This document shows positions 27,785 to 37,599 of a stretch of 64,000 bases of DNA, in pieces. The notes beneath the pieces were generated by a model. It searched no databases, was not told the origin of the DNA, and worked only from the letters and a program-made list of their open reading frames with translations. Source of the DNA: Aquimarina algiphila. Lineage in GTDB: Bacteria > Bacteroidota > Bacteroidia > Flavobacteriales > Flavobacteriaceae. Both the position numbers and the translations under genes were made by a program. Each line of letters starts with the position of its first letter. Position 1 is the stretch's first letter. The stretch lies in contig NZ_VLNR01000020.1 of NCBI RefSeq assembly GCF_007489275.1, positions 1 through 64,000 of the forward strand, read 5' to 3'.

Positions 27785-30220
27785 TTACTCCGTTCGTAAG
27801 CTTTTTACGGGATTGACTATAGCGGCCTTAATGCTTTGATAACTTACTGTCAATATCGAAATACAAACAGCAAGAAAAGCTGCTATAACAAATACCCACC
27901 AACTAATTTCTATTCGATATGAAAAATCTTCTAACCATTTACGCATAGCAAACCATCCTAAGGGAAGAGATATCAGTATTGCTATCCCAACAAGTTTCAG
28001 GAAATCAATAGTAAGTTTATATGTAATATGACTTACACTAGCTCCCAATACTTTTCTCACACCTATCTCTTTGGTTCGTTTTTCTGCATTAAATGCCGCC
28101 AGACCAAATAACCCAAGGCAAGCAATTAAGATAGATAGAATGGTAAATATGATAAAAATTCGACCTAACCGTTGTTCTGCCCGATAGGTCGTATTGAAAG
28201 ATTCATCCATAAAATAATAATTAAAAGGCTGACCTGGAGATATTCTGTTCCAGATTGTTTCAATTTGTGCTATGGTATTAGAGAAATCTCCTGCATTTAG
28301 TTTTACTGCCATTGATCCAAAACTATTATTCAGAGAAAGTCCTAACGCATCAATATCCCTTCTTAAAGATTCATAATGAAAATCTTTAACAACCCCAATT
28401 ACTGTTCTAAATACGACCTCATCTTCTCCATAATCAGATGATAATCTCATCCCCAATGCTTTTTCTGGGGTCACCCCCAAGATTGTCACTGCAGATTCGT
28501 TTAAAATCATGGCTGTTGAATCTGTACTAAATTGTCGATTAAAATCACGGCCTGCAATAATTTCTAAGTTTAGAGTTGACACATAGTCAAAATCAACATC
28601 CCAATCATTCATATTGATTGCTTTTTCATGATCATCTTTTAATCCTTCTCGATAAAATGTACTATTCCCTCGAAATGAAGGTGTTGGTAAAAATCCGCTA
28701 ATCGAGGTACTTCTTACCTGACTTAATTGCTGTACCTCTTCTTTAAAAGATGCTATTTCATTTTCGGTAACATACACATCATCTATAATTAAAACCTGAT
28801 CTTTTGTAAATCCTAAATCCTTGTTTTGAATAAATTTTAATTGCTGAAAAACAACTAGAGTACTTACAATCAAAAAGATAGAAATAGCAAACTGAAAAAC
28901 AACAAGAGAATTTCTGATTTTTCCTCCTCCAATATTATTTTCTGCTATACCTTTCATTGCCTGAATAGGTTTAAATTTTGACATAAAAAATGCAGGATAA
29001 CTCCCCGAAAAAAGACTTAATAACATTACTGAAGCCAGTAAAATCAACCAGAAAAAAGGATTGGTAAATGGTATAGAAATTTCTTTCCCTGCAAGTTCGT
29101 TAAAAAAAGGAAGTGCTACAGAAGCTACTATAATAGCTAATACTAATGATATAAAAGAAATTAAACCAGATTCTATTAGAAACTGCCTAATGAGCTCTGA
29201 TTTGTTAGAACCTAAGGTTTTGCGAACTCCTACTTCTTTTGCTCGTTTTAGAGAATGAGCAGTAGACAGATTCATAAAATTAACACTTGCCAGAATGATT
29301 AGAAATAATGCAATAAAAGAAAGGATATAAACATTTTGAACATCGCTATTTACACTTAATTCTGGATATCTGTTAGAATATAGATGAATATCTGTTAGGG
29401 CTATAGTACTAAAATTAAGATAGTTTCCAGACGCCAAAAACTGTTCTTCTGTTATCCCTGGTGCATAATTTTGAACACCCGGAATTACGTAGGTGCCTAA
29501 TGCAGATTTTAAAAAAGTATCAAAATCTTTAATATCTGATCCCGATCTCAGTTTAATAAAAGTTGGATAATTATGGTTTCCCCATTCGGTAGAAAAAGAA
29601 TCTTCATTTCCCGCCATTGCAATAAAAATATTGTGGTTTCTAATAAAAGAGTTCTCTGGCATATCATCTATAACTCCTACCACTGTATAGATATCCCTAT
29701 TATCTAATATCATATTTTGCCCTAAAGCTTCGCTTATCCCAAAGTGTTTTTCTGCTGCTGTTTTGGTTAGGATCAAAGTATTAGGTTCTTTTAGAGCTGT
29801 CTTGGGGTTTCCTACCAACAAATCAAGACCAAACATCTCGAAAAAAGTAGTATCCACATAAGTTATTCCAACTTCTTTAACATTTAACTCGGCATCACTT
29901 TTTCTTACAAACATACTCCCCAAATTCCTAAATCGCGTAGCTACTTCTATCTGTGGATAATCTCTTTTCATCGCTTGGGCCATTGGAGCTGACACCTCTG
30001 AATATTCTTCGGCATTTCCTCCAAACTTCACATCTACATTTATCCTATAAATGCGATCAGCATCTGCGAACATTTTATCAAAACTTAATTCATCGTAGAT
30101 ATATAAACAAATAAGTAATCCTCCAGCCATACCAATGGCAAGTCCAAATGTATTTAGGAAAGTAAAAAAAGGTTGTTTTTTAAGACTCCTCCATGCTATT
30201 TTTAAATGATTTTTAAACAT
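27785..30220 (-). CDS. FtsX/MacB-type fused permease, copy 6
   Basis: An 811-residue permease starting MFKNHLKIAWRSLKKQPFF. TM1 is at about 21-44 and TM2-4 at about 295-425. The first coupling motif is AKEVGVRKTLGSN after NFMNLSTAHS; the second is TKEIGVRKVLGAS. It ends NPVKSLRTE. The first periplasmic domain is somewhat long and includes a YVIPGVQNYAPGITEEQF stretch not seen in neighbours. The 36 bases around its start codon are almost identical to those of copies 3 and 1. It is preceded by a 51-base spacer that contains the recurrent CTGAAACAAGTTCAG-type hairpin. Confidence 0.9.
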   Translation of the reverse strand: MFKNHLKIAWRSLKKQPFFTFLNTFGLAIGMAGGLLICLYIYDELSFDKMFADADRIYRINVDVKFGGNAEEYSEVSAPMAQAMKRDYPQIEVATRFRNLGSMFVRKSDAELNVKEVGITYVDTTFFEMFGLDLLVGNPKTALKEPNTLILTKTAAEKHFGISEALGQNMILDNRDIYTVVGVIDDMPENSFIRNHNIFIAMAGNEDSFSTEWGNHNYPTFIKLRSGSDIKDFDTFLKSALGTYVIPGVQNYAPGITEEQFLASGNYLNFSTIALTDIHLYSNRYPELSVNSDVQNVYILSFIALFLIILASVNFMNLSTAHSLKRAKEVGVRKTLGSNKSELIRQFLIESGLISFISLVLAIIVASVALPFFNELAGKEISIPFTNPFFWLILLASVMLLSLFSGSYPAFFMSKFKPIQAMKGIAENNIGGGKIRNSLVVFQFAISIFLIVSTLVVFQQLKFIQNKDLGFTKDQVLIIDDVYVTENEIASFKEEVQQLSQVRSTSISGFLPTPSFRGNSTFYREGLKDDHEKAINMNDWDVDFDYVSTLNLEIIAGRDFNRQFSTDSTAMILNESAVTILGVTPEKALGMRLSSDYGEDEVVFRTVIGVVKDFHYESLRRDIDALGLSLNNSFGSMAVKLNAGDFSNTIAQIETIWNRISPGQPFNYYFMDESFNTTYRAEQRLGRIFIIFTILSILIACLGLFGLAAFNAEKRTKEIGVRKVLGASVSHITYKLTIDFLKLVGIAILISLPLGWFAMRKWLEDFSYRIEISWWVFVIAAFLAVCISILTVSYQSIKAAIVNPVKSLRTE

Positions 30221-30239
30221 AACCTTTGTTTTTTGATTG

Positions 30240-30260
30240 ATACCGAAACAAGTTCAGTAT
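30240..30260. repeat. Array spacer hairpin, unit 1
   Basis: ATACCGAA pairs with TTCAGTAT around ACAAG, with one mismatch. It sits between permease copies 5 and 6 and is followed by AAGTTGATGA as in the other units. Confidence 0.6.
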
Positions 30261-30271
30261 AAGTTGATGAA

Positions 30272-32632
30272 TTATTCTGTTCGTAAGCTTTTTATAGGGT
30301 TTACTATCGCTGCTTTTATAGCTTGATAACTTACCGTTATAAGTGCTATTACAAGAGCTAAAATTCCCGCTAAAACAAATGTCCACCACGAAATGTTTAC
30401 TCTATAATCAAAATCTTCTAACCAATTATTCATGAAATACCAGGAAATAGGCACCGCCAAAATGATAGAAATTAAAACCAGTTTTATGAAATCTATCGAA
30501 AGAAGTGTAGTAATACTCCTAACCGATGCCCCTAAAACTTTTCTAATCCCGATCTCTTTAATTCGATTTTCTGCCATGTAACTGGCAAGACCAAATAGCC
30601 CTAAACAAGAGATAAAAATGGTAAGCAATGTAAACATGCTTACAAGTTGACCTGTTCTTTTTTCGCTATCAAATTTTCTAGCATATTCCTGATCGACAAA
30701 TTGGTATTCAAAGGGGTACTCAGGATTATACTTCTTAAAAACAGTTTCTACCTCGGCAAGGCTTTCTGAAGTATTACTGGTTGTATTAAGTTTTATATGG
30801 ATTACATTAAAACCTGCTTTAGCACCTTCTATAACCATTGGTTGAATTCTTTGGAAAGGAGAATCTAATACAAAATCCTTTGTTACTCCTACAACATGCC
30901 ATTCTATTCCATTATCCTTAATAATCTGGCCAATGGGTTCATCAAAATTCATGAGTGCTACTGCAGATTCATTAATGAGCGCTGCGGTAGAATCTGTTGG
31001 ATATTTGTTTAAATCAAAATCACGTCCTGCAACAAGTTCAATACCAAGTGTCTCTTTTATATTTTCATCCGCAGCAAATCTTTGAACAATGCGCTTATTT
31101 TCTTTATCTTTTCCCATCCACTCAAAATTCCAGGTATTACTCCAACCTTCTGTCACAGGCGAACTGGTTCTTGTTATAGAAGTAACAGCATTAGATGCCA
31201 TAAGTTCCTCCTTAATAAGCGAATAGTTTTTTTCTGCATCCCCTTGAATTATTGAGTAAATCAAGTTGTTTTTTGCATAACCTGTTTGTCTATCTTGTAC
31301 CTTTTTCAACTGTTGCATAACAATAATGCTCGAAGTGATTAATATAATGGCCGCAGAAAATTGAAGGACTACCAAAACTTTTCTTGGTGTAACCCCCATT
31401 TTTGACTTTGCAAAAGTTCCCTTTAATACCGAAGAAGGCTTAAATCTAGAAAGAAACAATGCAGGGTAACTACCCGCTAGAAGACCTGTAAAAACTATTA
31501 CTACTATAGTTGATCCCCAAAACCAAATATTAGTCAAATCCAATGATAATGGCTTTTCTACTAATGTACTAAAATGAGGTAAGGCTATTAAAACCATAAT
31601 AAAAGCAAATACTGCTGCAATGAATGATATCAGTACGGATTCTCCTAAAAACTGGCTTACAAGGGTTAATCTTCTCGCTCCTACAACTTTACGAACACCT
31701 ACTTCTTTTGCTCGTTTTTCACTACGAGCTGTACTTAAATTCATAAAGTTGATACAAGCTATTATCAAAATAATAGCAGCTATAATCCCAAACATTCGAA
31801 TGATATCGATTCTACCTCCTATTTCTTCACCATTTTCAAAATTTGAATACAACCAGGAACGCGTAAATGGATACAAATAAGTGACCATTTCTGGAGAATC
31901 TTTATCATATACTTTTCTTAAGTTTTTAATTTTTTTAGAGAATGAGTTGTAGTCTACTCCTTCTTTGAGCATCACATAGGTAGCAATAGAATTATTACCC
32001 CAATATTTATCGTCTGAGCCTCGTTGTTTTAAATAGGCCCAAGGCATTAAAAAATCAAATTCAAAATCTGTATTTGAAGGTAAATCCTTTAAAATACCCG
32101 TGATCATAAAACTATCGGCATTATCTACTTTAACAGTTTTACCCACTGCTTCTTCATCCCCAAATATCTTTTTAGCAAAAGATTCTGTAATAACCACCGA
32201 ATTAACCCCCTCCAAAACGGTTTCTAAACTACCTTCTACTAGCGGAAAACTAAATATTTTTAAAAAATCGGGATCAACAATTTTACCTGTACTCTTTATT
32301 CTTTTATCATCTTTTGCAAATAAAAATTCAGAGTCCCAATTTACTCTTGCAATGTGTTCTACATCGGGATAATCTTTTTGTATGGCAGATGCCATAACTT
32401 TAGGTGTAGAATTCCAGGTCCATATTTCACCGCCCACAGGATATTGATTATATACTTGATAGGTACGATCTTTATGTTCATGAAATTGGTCAATACCTAT
32501 TTCAAAATTGATCCAGATGACAATAAGCGCTGTAACAGCCAAACCAATGGATAGTCCAACAATATTTAATACCGAGAAACTCTTATTTCTGAGTAAATTT
32601 CGCCAAGCAATTTTTAGATAATTTTTTAACAT
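30272..32632 (-). CDS. FtsX/MacB-type fused permease, copy 5
   Basis: A 786-residue permease starting MLKNYLKIAWRNLLRNKSF. The first coupling motif is AKEVGVRKVVGAR after NFMNLSTARS; the second is IKEIGIRKVLGAS. It ends NPIKSLRTE. The second periplasmic domain contains SSPVTEGW, NFEWMGKDK and KDFVLDSPFQRIQP, closely parallel to copy 9. The first periplasmic domain resembles the copies with DWVNNN or DKYWGNNSIATYVML text (for example copy 13). This suggests domain-level mixing between copies, which is inference from motif sharing. It lies 25 bases after copy 4. Confidence 0.9.
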   Translation of the reverse strand: MLKNYLKIAWRNLLRNKSFSVLNIVGLSIGLAVTALIVIWINFEIGIDQFHEHKDRTYQVYNQYPVGGEIWTWNSTPKVMASAIQKDYPDVEHIARVNWDSEFLFAKDDKRIKSTGKIVDPDFLKIFSFPLVEGSLETVLEGVNSVVITESFAKKIFGDEEAVGKTVKVDNADSFMITGILKDLPSNTDFEFDFLMPWAYLKQRGSDDKYWGNNSIATYVMLKEGVDYNSFSKKIKNLRKVYDKDSPEMVTYLYPFTRSWLYSNFENGEEIGGRIDIIRMFGIIAAIILIIACINFMNLSTARSEKRAKEVGVRKVVGARRLTLVSQFLGESVLISFIAAVFAFIMVLIALPHFSTLVEKPLSLDLTNIWFWGSTIVVIVFTGLLAGSYPALFLSRFKPSSVLKGTFAKSKMGVTPRKVLVVLQFSAAIILITSSIIVMQQLKKVQDRQTGYAKNNLIYSIIQGDAEKNYSLIKEELMASNAVTSITRTSSPVTEGWSNTWNFEWMGKDKENKRIVQRFAADENIKETLGIELVAGRDFDLNKYPTDSTAALINESAVALMNFDEPIGQIIKDNGIEWHVVGVTKDFVLDSPFQRIQPMVIEGAKAGFNVIHIKLNTTSNTSESLAEVETVFKKYNPEYPFEYQFVDQEYARKFDSEKRTGQLVSMFTLLTIFISCLGLFGLASYMAENRIKEIGIRKVLGASVRSITTLLSIDFIKLVLISIILAVPISWYFMNNWLEDFDYRVNISWWTFVLAGILALVIALITVSYQAIKAAIVNPIKSLRTE

Positions 32633-32657
32633 GATTCTCGTTTTTTCTATACATTCA

Positions 32658-35072
32658 TTATTCTGTACGTAAGCTTTTTACAGGGTTCGTTAAGGATGCT
32701 TTGATCGATTGAAAACTCACAGTTACCAAGGTAATTCCGACCACAGTAATTCCTACAAGTACAAAAATCCACCAACTAATACCTGTGCTATAAGCAAATC
32801 CCTGTAACCATTCGTTCATAGCCCACCAAGCTAATGGAAAAGCTAACAGAATAGCGATCAAAACCAGTTTTATAAAATCTTTTGAAACCATTCCAACAAT
32901 ATTAATCACACTTGCTCCCATTACTTTTCTGATACCAATTTCTGAAGTACGTCTTGCAACCGTCAAAGTTGCTAATCCAAACAGTCCCATACAGGCAATA
33001 AAAATAGCCAGTAGAGAAGCAATATTTACGATCGATTTTGAGCGCATCTCGTTTTTATATTGGGTAGATAGCGCTTCATCCAAAAAAGAATATTCGAATT
33101 CTTGGGATGGATTGATCTTTTCCCAGGTGTCTTTCAAAACTGCGATACCAGTAGTCATATTTTGGGTATTCAGTCGTACTGAAATTCTTGGTTGTGAATT
33201 ATATTTCGAACTTGCATTCTCAATGGTCTCTAAAACAGGGCTTGGATTTATAGTGAGCATTAATGGCTCAATGCTATGATTGAGTGATTTAAAATTAAAA
33301 TCCTTCATAACACCTAAAATTTTTATCTTGAATTTATCATAGGAGTTTCCCACAGGATTTTGGAGTCCGAATGCCTTAACAAAAGTTTCGTTGACCAATA
33401 CACCATTTTGAGCGTCACTAGCATTCCCTTCTTGAAAATCCCTGCCTTCCTTAATTTGAATATTATATGTTTTCAAAAAGTCATGATCTACCGCATTAAA
33501 ATTAAATTCACGGTATGAATTTTTACTATCGGTAAACCCTAATTCGGCCCATCCATTTTCGATGAAACTAAATATTGACCTTGAAGCTTCGGTAACTACG
33601 GGTTGCTTTCTAAGTTCAGCAATGTATAAGTCACCAAAGGTATCAGCCTGTTCTCCCGACATGTTGGTAGGCACTACTACTATTGTATCTTTTTGATATC
33701 CGAGATCTTTATTGACCAAATAGTCTATCTGTCTCCCTATTACCAAGGTACCAATAAGCATCACTATAGAGGTAACAAATTGAACTACTACTAAACTTTT
33801 TCCAAACAACCCCATAGAAGTTCCTTTTCCCATTTTTCGTCTTAAAACTTCCATTGGATTAAATTTTGAAAGTACTATAGATGGATAAATCCCAGCAATA
33901 AGAGCAATAAAAAGGACGAGACCAGATGCTATACCTAAGAAACTGATATTGAATGATAAATTCAATTGTTTATTTGTAAGGTCATTAAAGGTATTTAGAA
34001 GTATAAAAGAAAGAAGTATACCGACGAGTACGGCTATCAAAGTAACTAATAAGGCCTCTCCCCAAAACTGCCGTATAATTTGCTTGCGAAATGCACCTAG
34101 AACCTTACGTACTCCAACTTCAGTTGCTCTTGAAAAGGAACGTCCTATCGCTAAAGTCACAAAGTTAATAGAAGCTAAAAGCAGTACCAAAAAAGCAATA
34201 CATCCCATTACATAAGAGTACTTTGGATTAGAAATAGGTTCAAACCCTGGTGGTAAAGAAGTATCCAAATGTATTTCGGTAAGTGGTTGTAAATTTAGAA
34301 AGAATGTATTCTCCTTATAATTATCACCTAGGTATTGTTTGATTACAGTCGGAAATTTGGCTTCCAATTGGGTAACAGATTGACCTTCTTGTAATAATAG
34401 GTAAGACTCTACAGATACATTGAACCAGCTTTCTCTTGCTCTTTCACTAAAAAACAAAGCTTCATTTTCTAAGGAAACAAGAATTTCGAATTGAATACTT
34501 GATTCTTCAGGAGGATTGGTTACTACAGCAGAAATTTCGAAAAACTTAATCTCTTCATTAAATTCTAAAGCCAGGGATTTTCCAATAGGATTCTCATCAC
34601 CAAAGTATTTTTTTGCAGAAGATTCGCTTAATACCATCGTATTAGCCGTTGCAAAAGGATTCGCAGTGTTACCTTTTAAAATATTGAAATCAAACAGTTG
34701 AAAAAAGCTAGGGTCTACCGCTCGTATCGATTCGTTAAATTCATTATTGTTTCCTTTTACCAAACTATTGAATCGAAATACCCGACTTCCCTCTTCAATT
34801 TCGGGAAAATTAGTTTTAAGAACTTCTACCATTGACACTGGTGTTGTAGTATTTACAAAATCTTCTTTTGGTCCATAGTTCTCATATTGCCATACCCTAT
34901 AAATTCTATCCGCTTTTGAATGAAAGTGATCATAACTAAATTCATTTTCTACAAAGAGTGCTATTAATATAAAACAGCATACTCCAACAGATAACCCAGC
35001 TATATTAATGATGGTATACCCTTTATTTTTTACTAGATTTCTCCAGGCTATTTTGACATAATTTTTAAACAT
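32658..35072 (-). CDS. FtsX/MacB-type fused permease, copy 4
   Basis: An 804-residue permease starting MFKNYVKIAWRNLVKNKGY. The first coupling region is NFVTLAIGRSFSRATEVGVRKVLGAF, unlike the NFMNLSTARS consensus before it. The second is TSEIGIRKVMGAS, with TSE in place of the usual KKE or TKE. It ends NPVKSLRTE. The second periplasmic domain carries an inserted stretch (NPSPVLETIENASSKYNSQPR, about residues 635-655) not present in the neighbours. It follows a 54-base spacer with a degenerate form of the recurrent hairpin. Confidence 0.9.
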   Translation of the reverse strand: MFKNYVKIAWRNLVKNKGYTIINIAGLSVGVCCFILIALFVENEFSYDHFHSKADRIYRVWQYENYGPKEDFVNTTTPVSMVEVLKTNFPEIEEGSRVFRFNSLVKGNNNEFNESIRAVDPSFFQLFDFNILKGNTANPFATANTMVLSESSAKKYFGDENPIGKSLALEFNEEIKFFEISAVVTNPPEESSIQFEILVSLENEALFFSERARESWFNVSVESYLLLQEGQSVTQLEAKFPTVIKQYLGDNYKENTFFLNLQPLTEIHLDTSLPPGFEPISNPKYSYVMGCIAFLVLLLASINFVTLAIGRSFSRATEVGVRKVLGAFRKQIIRQFWGEALLVTLIAVLVGILLSFILLNTFNDLTNKQLNLSFNISFLGIASGLVLFIALIAGIYPSIVLSKFNPMEVLRRKMGKGTSMGLFGKSLVVVQFVTSIVMLIGTLVIGRQIDYLVNKDLGYQKDTIVVVPTNMSGEQADTFGDLYIAELRKQPVVTEASRSIFSFIENGWAELGFTDSKNSYREFNFNAVDHDFLKTYNIQIKEGRDFQEGNASDAQNGVLVNETFVKAFGLQNPVGNSYDKFKIKILGVMKDFNFKSLNHSIEPLMLTINPSPVLETIENASSKYNSQPRISVRLNTQNMTTGIAVLKDTWEKINPSQEFEYSFLDEALSTQYKNEMRSKSIVNIASLLAIFIACMGLFGLATLTVARRTSEIGIRKVMGASVINIVGMVSKDFIKLVLIAILLAFPLAWWAMNEWLQGFAYSTGISWWIFVLVGITVVGITLVTVSFQSIKASLTNPVKSLRTE

Positions 35073-35091
35073 AACTGTTTGTTTTTTGACT

Positions 35092-35126
35092 TTGATACTA
35101 AAACAAGTTCAGCACGAGTTGATGTA
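35092..35126. repeat. Array spacer repeat, degenerate unit 2
   Basis: TGATACTAAAACAAGTTCAG followed by CACGAGTTGATG aligns with the other spacer units, but the stem has lost pairing. It lies between permease copies 3 and 4. Confidence 0.5.
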
Positions 35127-37547
35127 TTATTCTGTACGCAAACTTTTTAAAGGCTTGATTAAAGCCGCTCCAATAGATTGATAGCTAATTGTGAATATTG
35201 CGATAAGCAAAGCTATGATAGCTCCTTCTACAAATAATTCCCATCCAATGCTCATCCGATAAGCAAAATCTTCTAACCACCTAGACATCATATACCAGGC
35301 AATAGGAATCGAAATAAGTACCGCGACAAAAATTAGTTTTAAAAAATTTATAGTGAGTAGTTTATAAATACTCCTGAAACTGGCGCCTAAAACCACACGA
35401 ATACTTATTTCCTTTTTTCGTTGTTCTACCATAAATGCAGATAAAGCAAAAAGACCTAAACATGCTACTAATATGGCTAGAAAGGCAAAGGCATTAAAAA
35501 TCTTACCTATACGTTGTACATCCTCATGCATAAGAGCAAAATCCTGATCTAAAAAAGTATATCTGAAAGATTGATTTGGAACTTTCGTTTGCCAGACAGC
35601 AGCAATTGACGATAAAGCACTATCAATCTGTGCCGAGCTTAATTTAACAGAAATAATACCTTGACTATTTCCAACAGCCATGACTAGCGGAGTGATATCT
35701 TCTTTTAAATTGTTTAAGTGAAAATCTTCTACCACACCTATAACAGTCTTGGGTCTTCCATTTGTAATTATTTTTCCAATGGGGTCTTTTAAACCTAATT
35801 TGGTAACCAATGTTTGATTTATAATGACATTCTCGATTGAATCCGATGCAAAATCAAGAGAGAAATCTCTTCCTTCCTTTAATTTAATTCCCAAAGTTTT
35901 GAGATAGTCATGGTCTACTCTCCAAATTTGTCCACCAATAGTTGTTTCTCTCTTACCATCTTCCCAAAACTGATTAGTATTTCTTTTCGTTCCTTCTATA
36001 GGTAGATATTCACTTATAGTTACATGCTTTACTTCTGGAAGTTGTAAAAGTTGATCTTTAAAATTTTCTACCTCATCACCCAAGGTACTTGTACCCTTTA
36101 CGACAAGCACCTGATCTTTGCTATACCCTAATTCTTTATTTAGGATGAAATCCATTTGTTGATGGATAACCAAAGTCGAAATAATTAATACTATAGAGGT
36201 TGTGAATTGAAATATAACTAGTCCGCTTCGCAATTTTCCACTTTTACTTCCTATACTTAAAGACCCTTTTAAAACTTGAATTGGTTTAAATGAAGATAAA
36301 TAGTATGCCGGGTATAATCCAGCTAAAAAACCAATAAACAATGAAGAAGCCACCATTATTAAGATAAACCACCATTGATCCCAGGGAATAAATAGACTTT
36401 TTGAAGCAACAGAATTAAACATAGGTAAAAGCAGCCACGCCAACCCGATACCGATCACAAAAGAACCTAAACTAAAAAGAATAGACTCTACCAAAAATTG
36501 TGAAACCAGATTGTGTCTAAATGCACCTATTGTTTTACGCAAGCCAACTTCTTTTGCTCGATTTGCAGATTTAGCGGTAGAAAGGTTAATGAAATTAATA
36601 CATGCTAGTATTAGAATAAATCCGGCGATTGCAGCAAAAAGCCATGTAAAGCGAATATCACTATGCTTTAAACCATCTTGAATACCTCTTGACCTTAAGT
36701 GTATTTCATGAACAGGTTGTAATTTATATTGTAATGATTTTAAATATTTAATATCGTCAGCATTTCCATTTTCCTGCTCTATAGGTATAAGATACTTCTC
36801 TACTACTGAAAGAAGTTTTTGCTCCAATTGTTGAACATTAGTCTGATCATTTATCTTAATATAAGTGTAATAATTAGTTGCTCTCCAATTTTCGTTCTCA
36901 CCGGGATAAAAATCTCTCCCTTCCATTGTTATGATAAAATCATAATCGAAATGTGATTTTGCTGAAGTATTTTTCATTACTCCAGTAATCTTATATGGTT
37001 TATTGGTATCGTTATCTAAAATTAAAGTATTACCTACTGCATTTCCATTTGGAAAATACTTATCTGCCTTATCTTGCGAAATAACAATAGTAGCTGGTTC
37101 TGAAAGTGCATTTTCTATCTTTCCTTCTACAAACGGAATTTCAAATAATTCTAACAGTTCCTGATCTGCAAATATGAAGTTACTTTCAAAATAATTTTGT
37201 ATCTCTCCTTCTATACGAAGTTGCTTATTTCCGGCACCAAAAAGTTCACTGGTTAAATACCTACCTGATTTTTCTATTTCGGGGAAATCTGTTTTCAACG
37301 CCTTAGCAAAAGGAGCTTGAAACCAAGTTACTCTTTCTTTATCTCCATCATATACCCCCTCAGAATAAACTCTAAATACGTTATCTTTTTCAACAATATG
37401 CTGATCATAACTCAACTCATCCTGTATAAACAATGCAATCAACACACAAGCAGCAATACCTATAGCTAAACCTCCTATTTTTATAAAAGTGAAGAGTTTT
37501 TCATTTTTTATAGTCCTCCATGCTATTTTTAAATGATTTTTAAACAT
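35127..37547 (-). CDS. FtsX/MacB-type fused permease, copy 3
   Basis: An 806-residue permease starting MFKNHLKIAWRTIKNEKLF. The first coupling motif is AKEVGLRKTIGAF after NFINLSTAKS; the second is KKEISIRVVLGAS, where the usual RKV is RVV. It ends KPLKSLRTE, the only copy with Lys in place of Asn before Pro. The first periplasmic domain is Glu/Asn-rich (EQENGNADDIKYLKS, about 255-270). Its start region is nearly identical in DNA to copies 1 and 6. The spacer before it, 37548-37599, matches the spacer before copy 2 at 50 of 52 positions. Confidence 0.9.
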   Translation of the reverse strand: MFKNHLKIAWRTIKNEKLFTFIKIGGLAIGIAACVLIALFIQDELSYDQHIVEKDNVFRVYSEGVYDGDKERVTWFQAPFAKALKTDFPEIEKSGRYLTSELFGAGNKQLRIEGEIQNYFESNFIFADQELLELFEIPFVEGKIENALSEPATIVISQDKADKYFPNGNAVGNTLILDNDTNKPYKITGVMKNTSAKSHFDYDFIITMEGRDFYPGENENWRATNYYTYIKINDQTNVQQLEQKLLSVVEKYLIPIEQENGNADDIKYLKSLQYKLQPVHEIHLRSRGIQDGLKHSDIRFTWLFAAIAGFILILACINFINLSTAKSANRAKEVGLRKTIGAFRHNLVSQFLVESILFSLGSFVIGIGLAWLLLPMFNSVASKSLFIPWDQWWFILIMVASSLFIGFLAGLYPAYYLSSFKPIQVLKGSLSIGSKSGKLRSGLVIFQFTTSIVLIISTLVIHQQMDFILNKELGYSKDQVLVVKGTSTLGDEVENFKDQLLQLPEVKHVTISEYLPIEGTKRNTNQFWEDGKRETTIGGQIWRVDHDYLKTLGIKLKEGRDFSLDFASDSIENVIINQTLVTKLGLKDPIGKIITNGRPKTVIGVVEDFHLNNLKEDITPLVMAVGNSQGIISVKLSSAQIDSALSSIAAVWQTKVPNQSFRYTFLDQDFALMHEDVQRIGKIFNAFAFLAILVACLGLFALSAFMVEQRKKEISIRVVLGASFRSIYKLLTINFLKLIFVAVLISIPIAWYMMSRWLEDFAYRMSIGWELFVEGAIIALLIAIFTISYQSIGAALIKPLKSLRTE

Positions 37548-37599
37548 AACTGTTTGTTTTTTGATTGATTCTGAAACAAGTTCAGAACAAATTGATATA
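37548..37599. repeat. Array spacer, near-identical copy A
   Basis: These 52 non-coding bases between permease copies 2 and 3 match 40003-40054 at 50 positions. They contain the perfect hairpin TTCTGAA (37569-37575), ACAAG, TTCAGAA (37581-37587). No T-run follows on either strand close enough for a standard terminator. Confidence 0.75.
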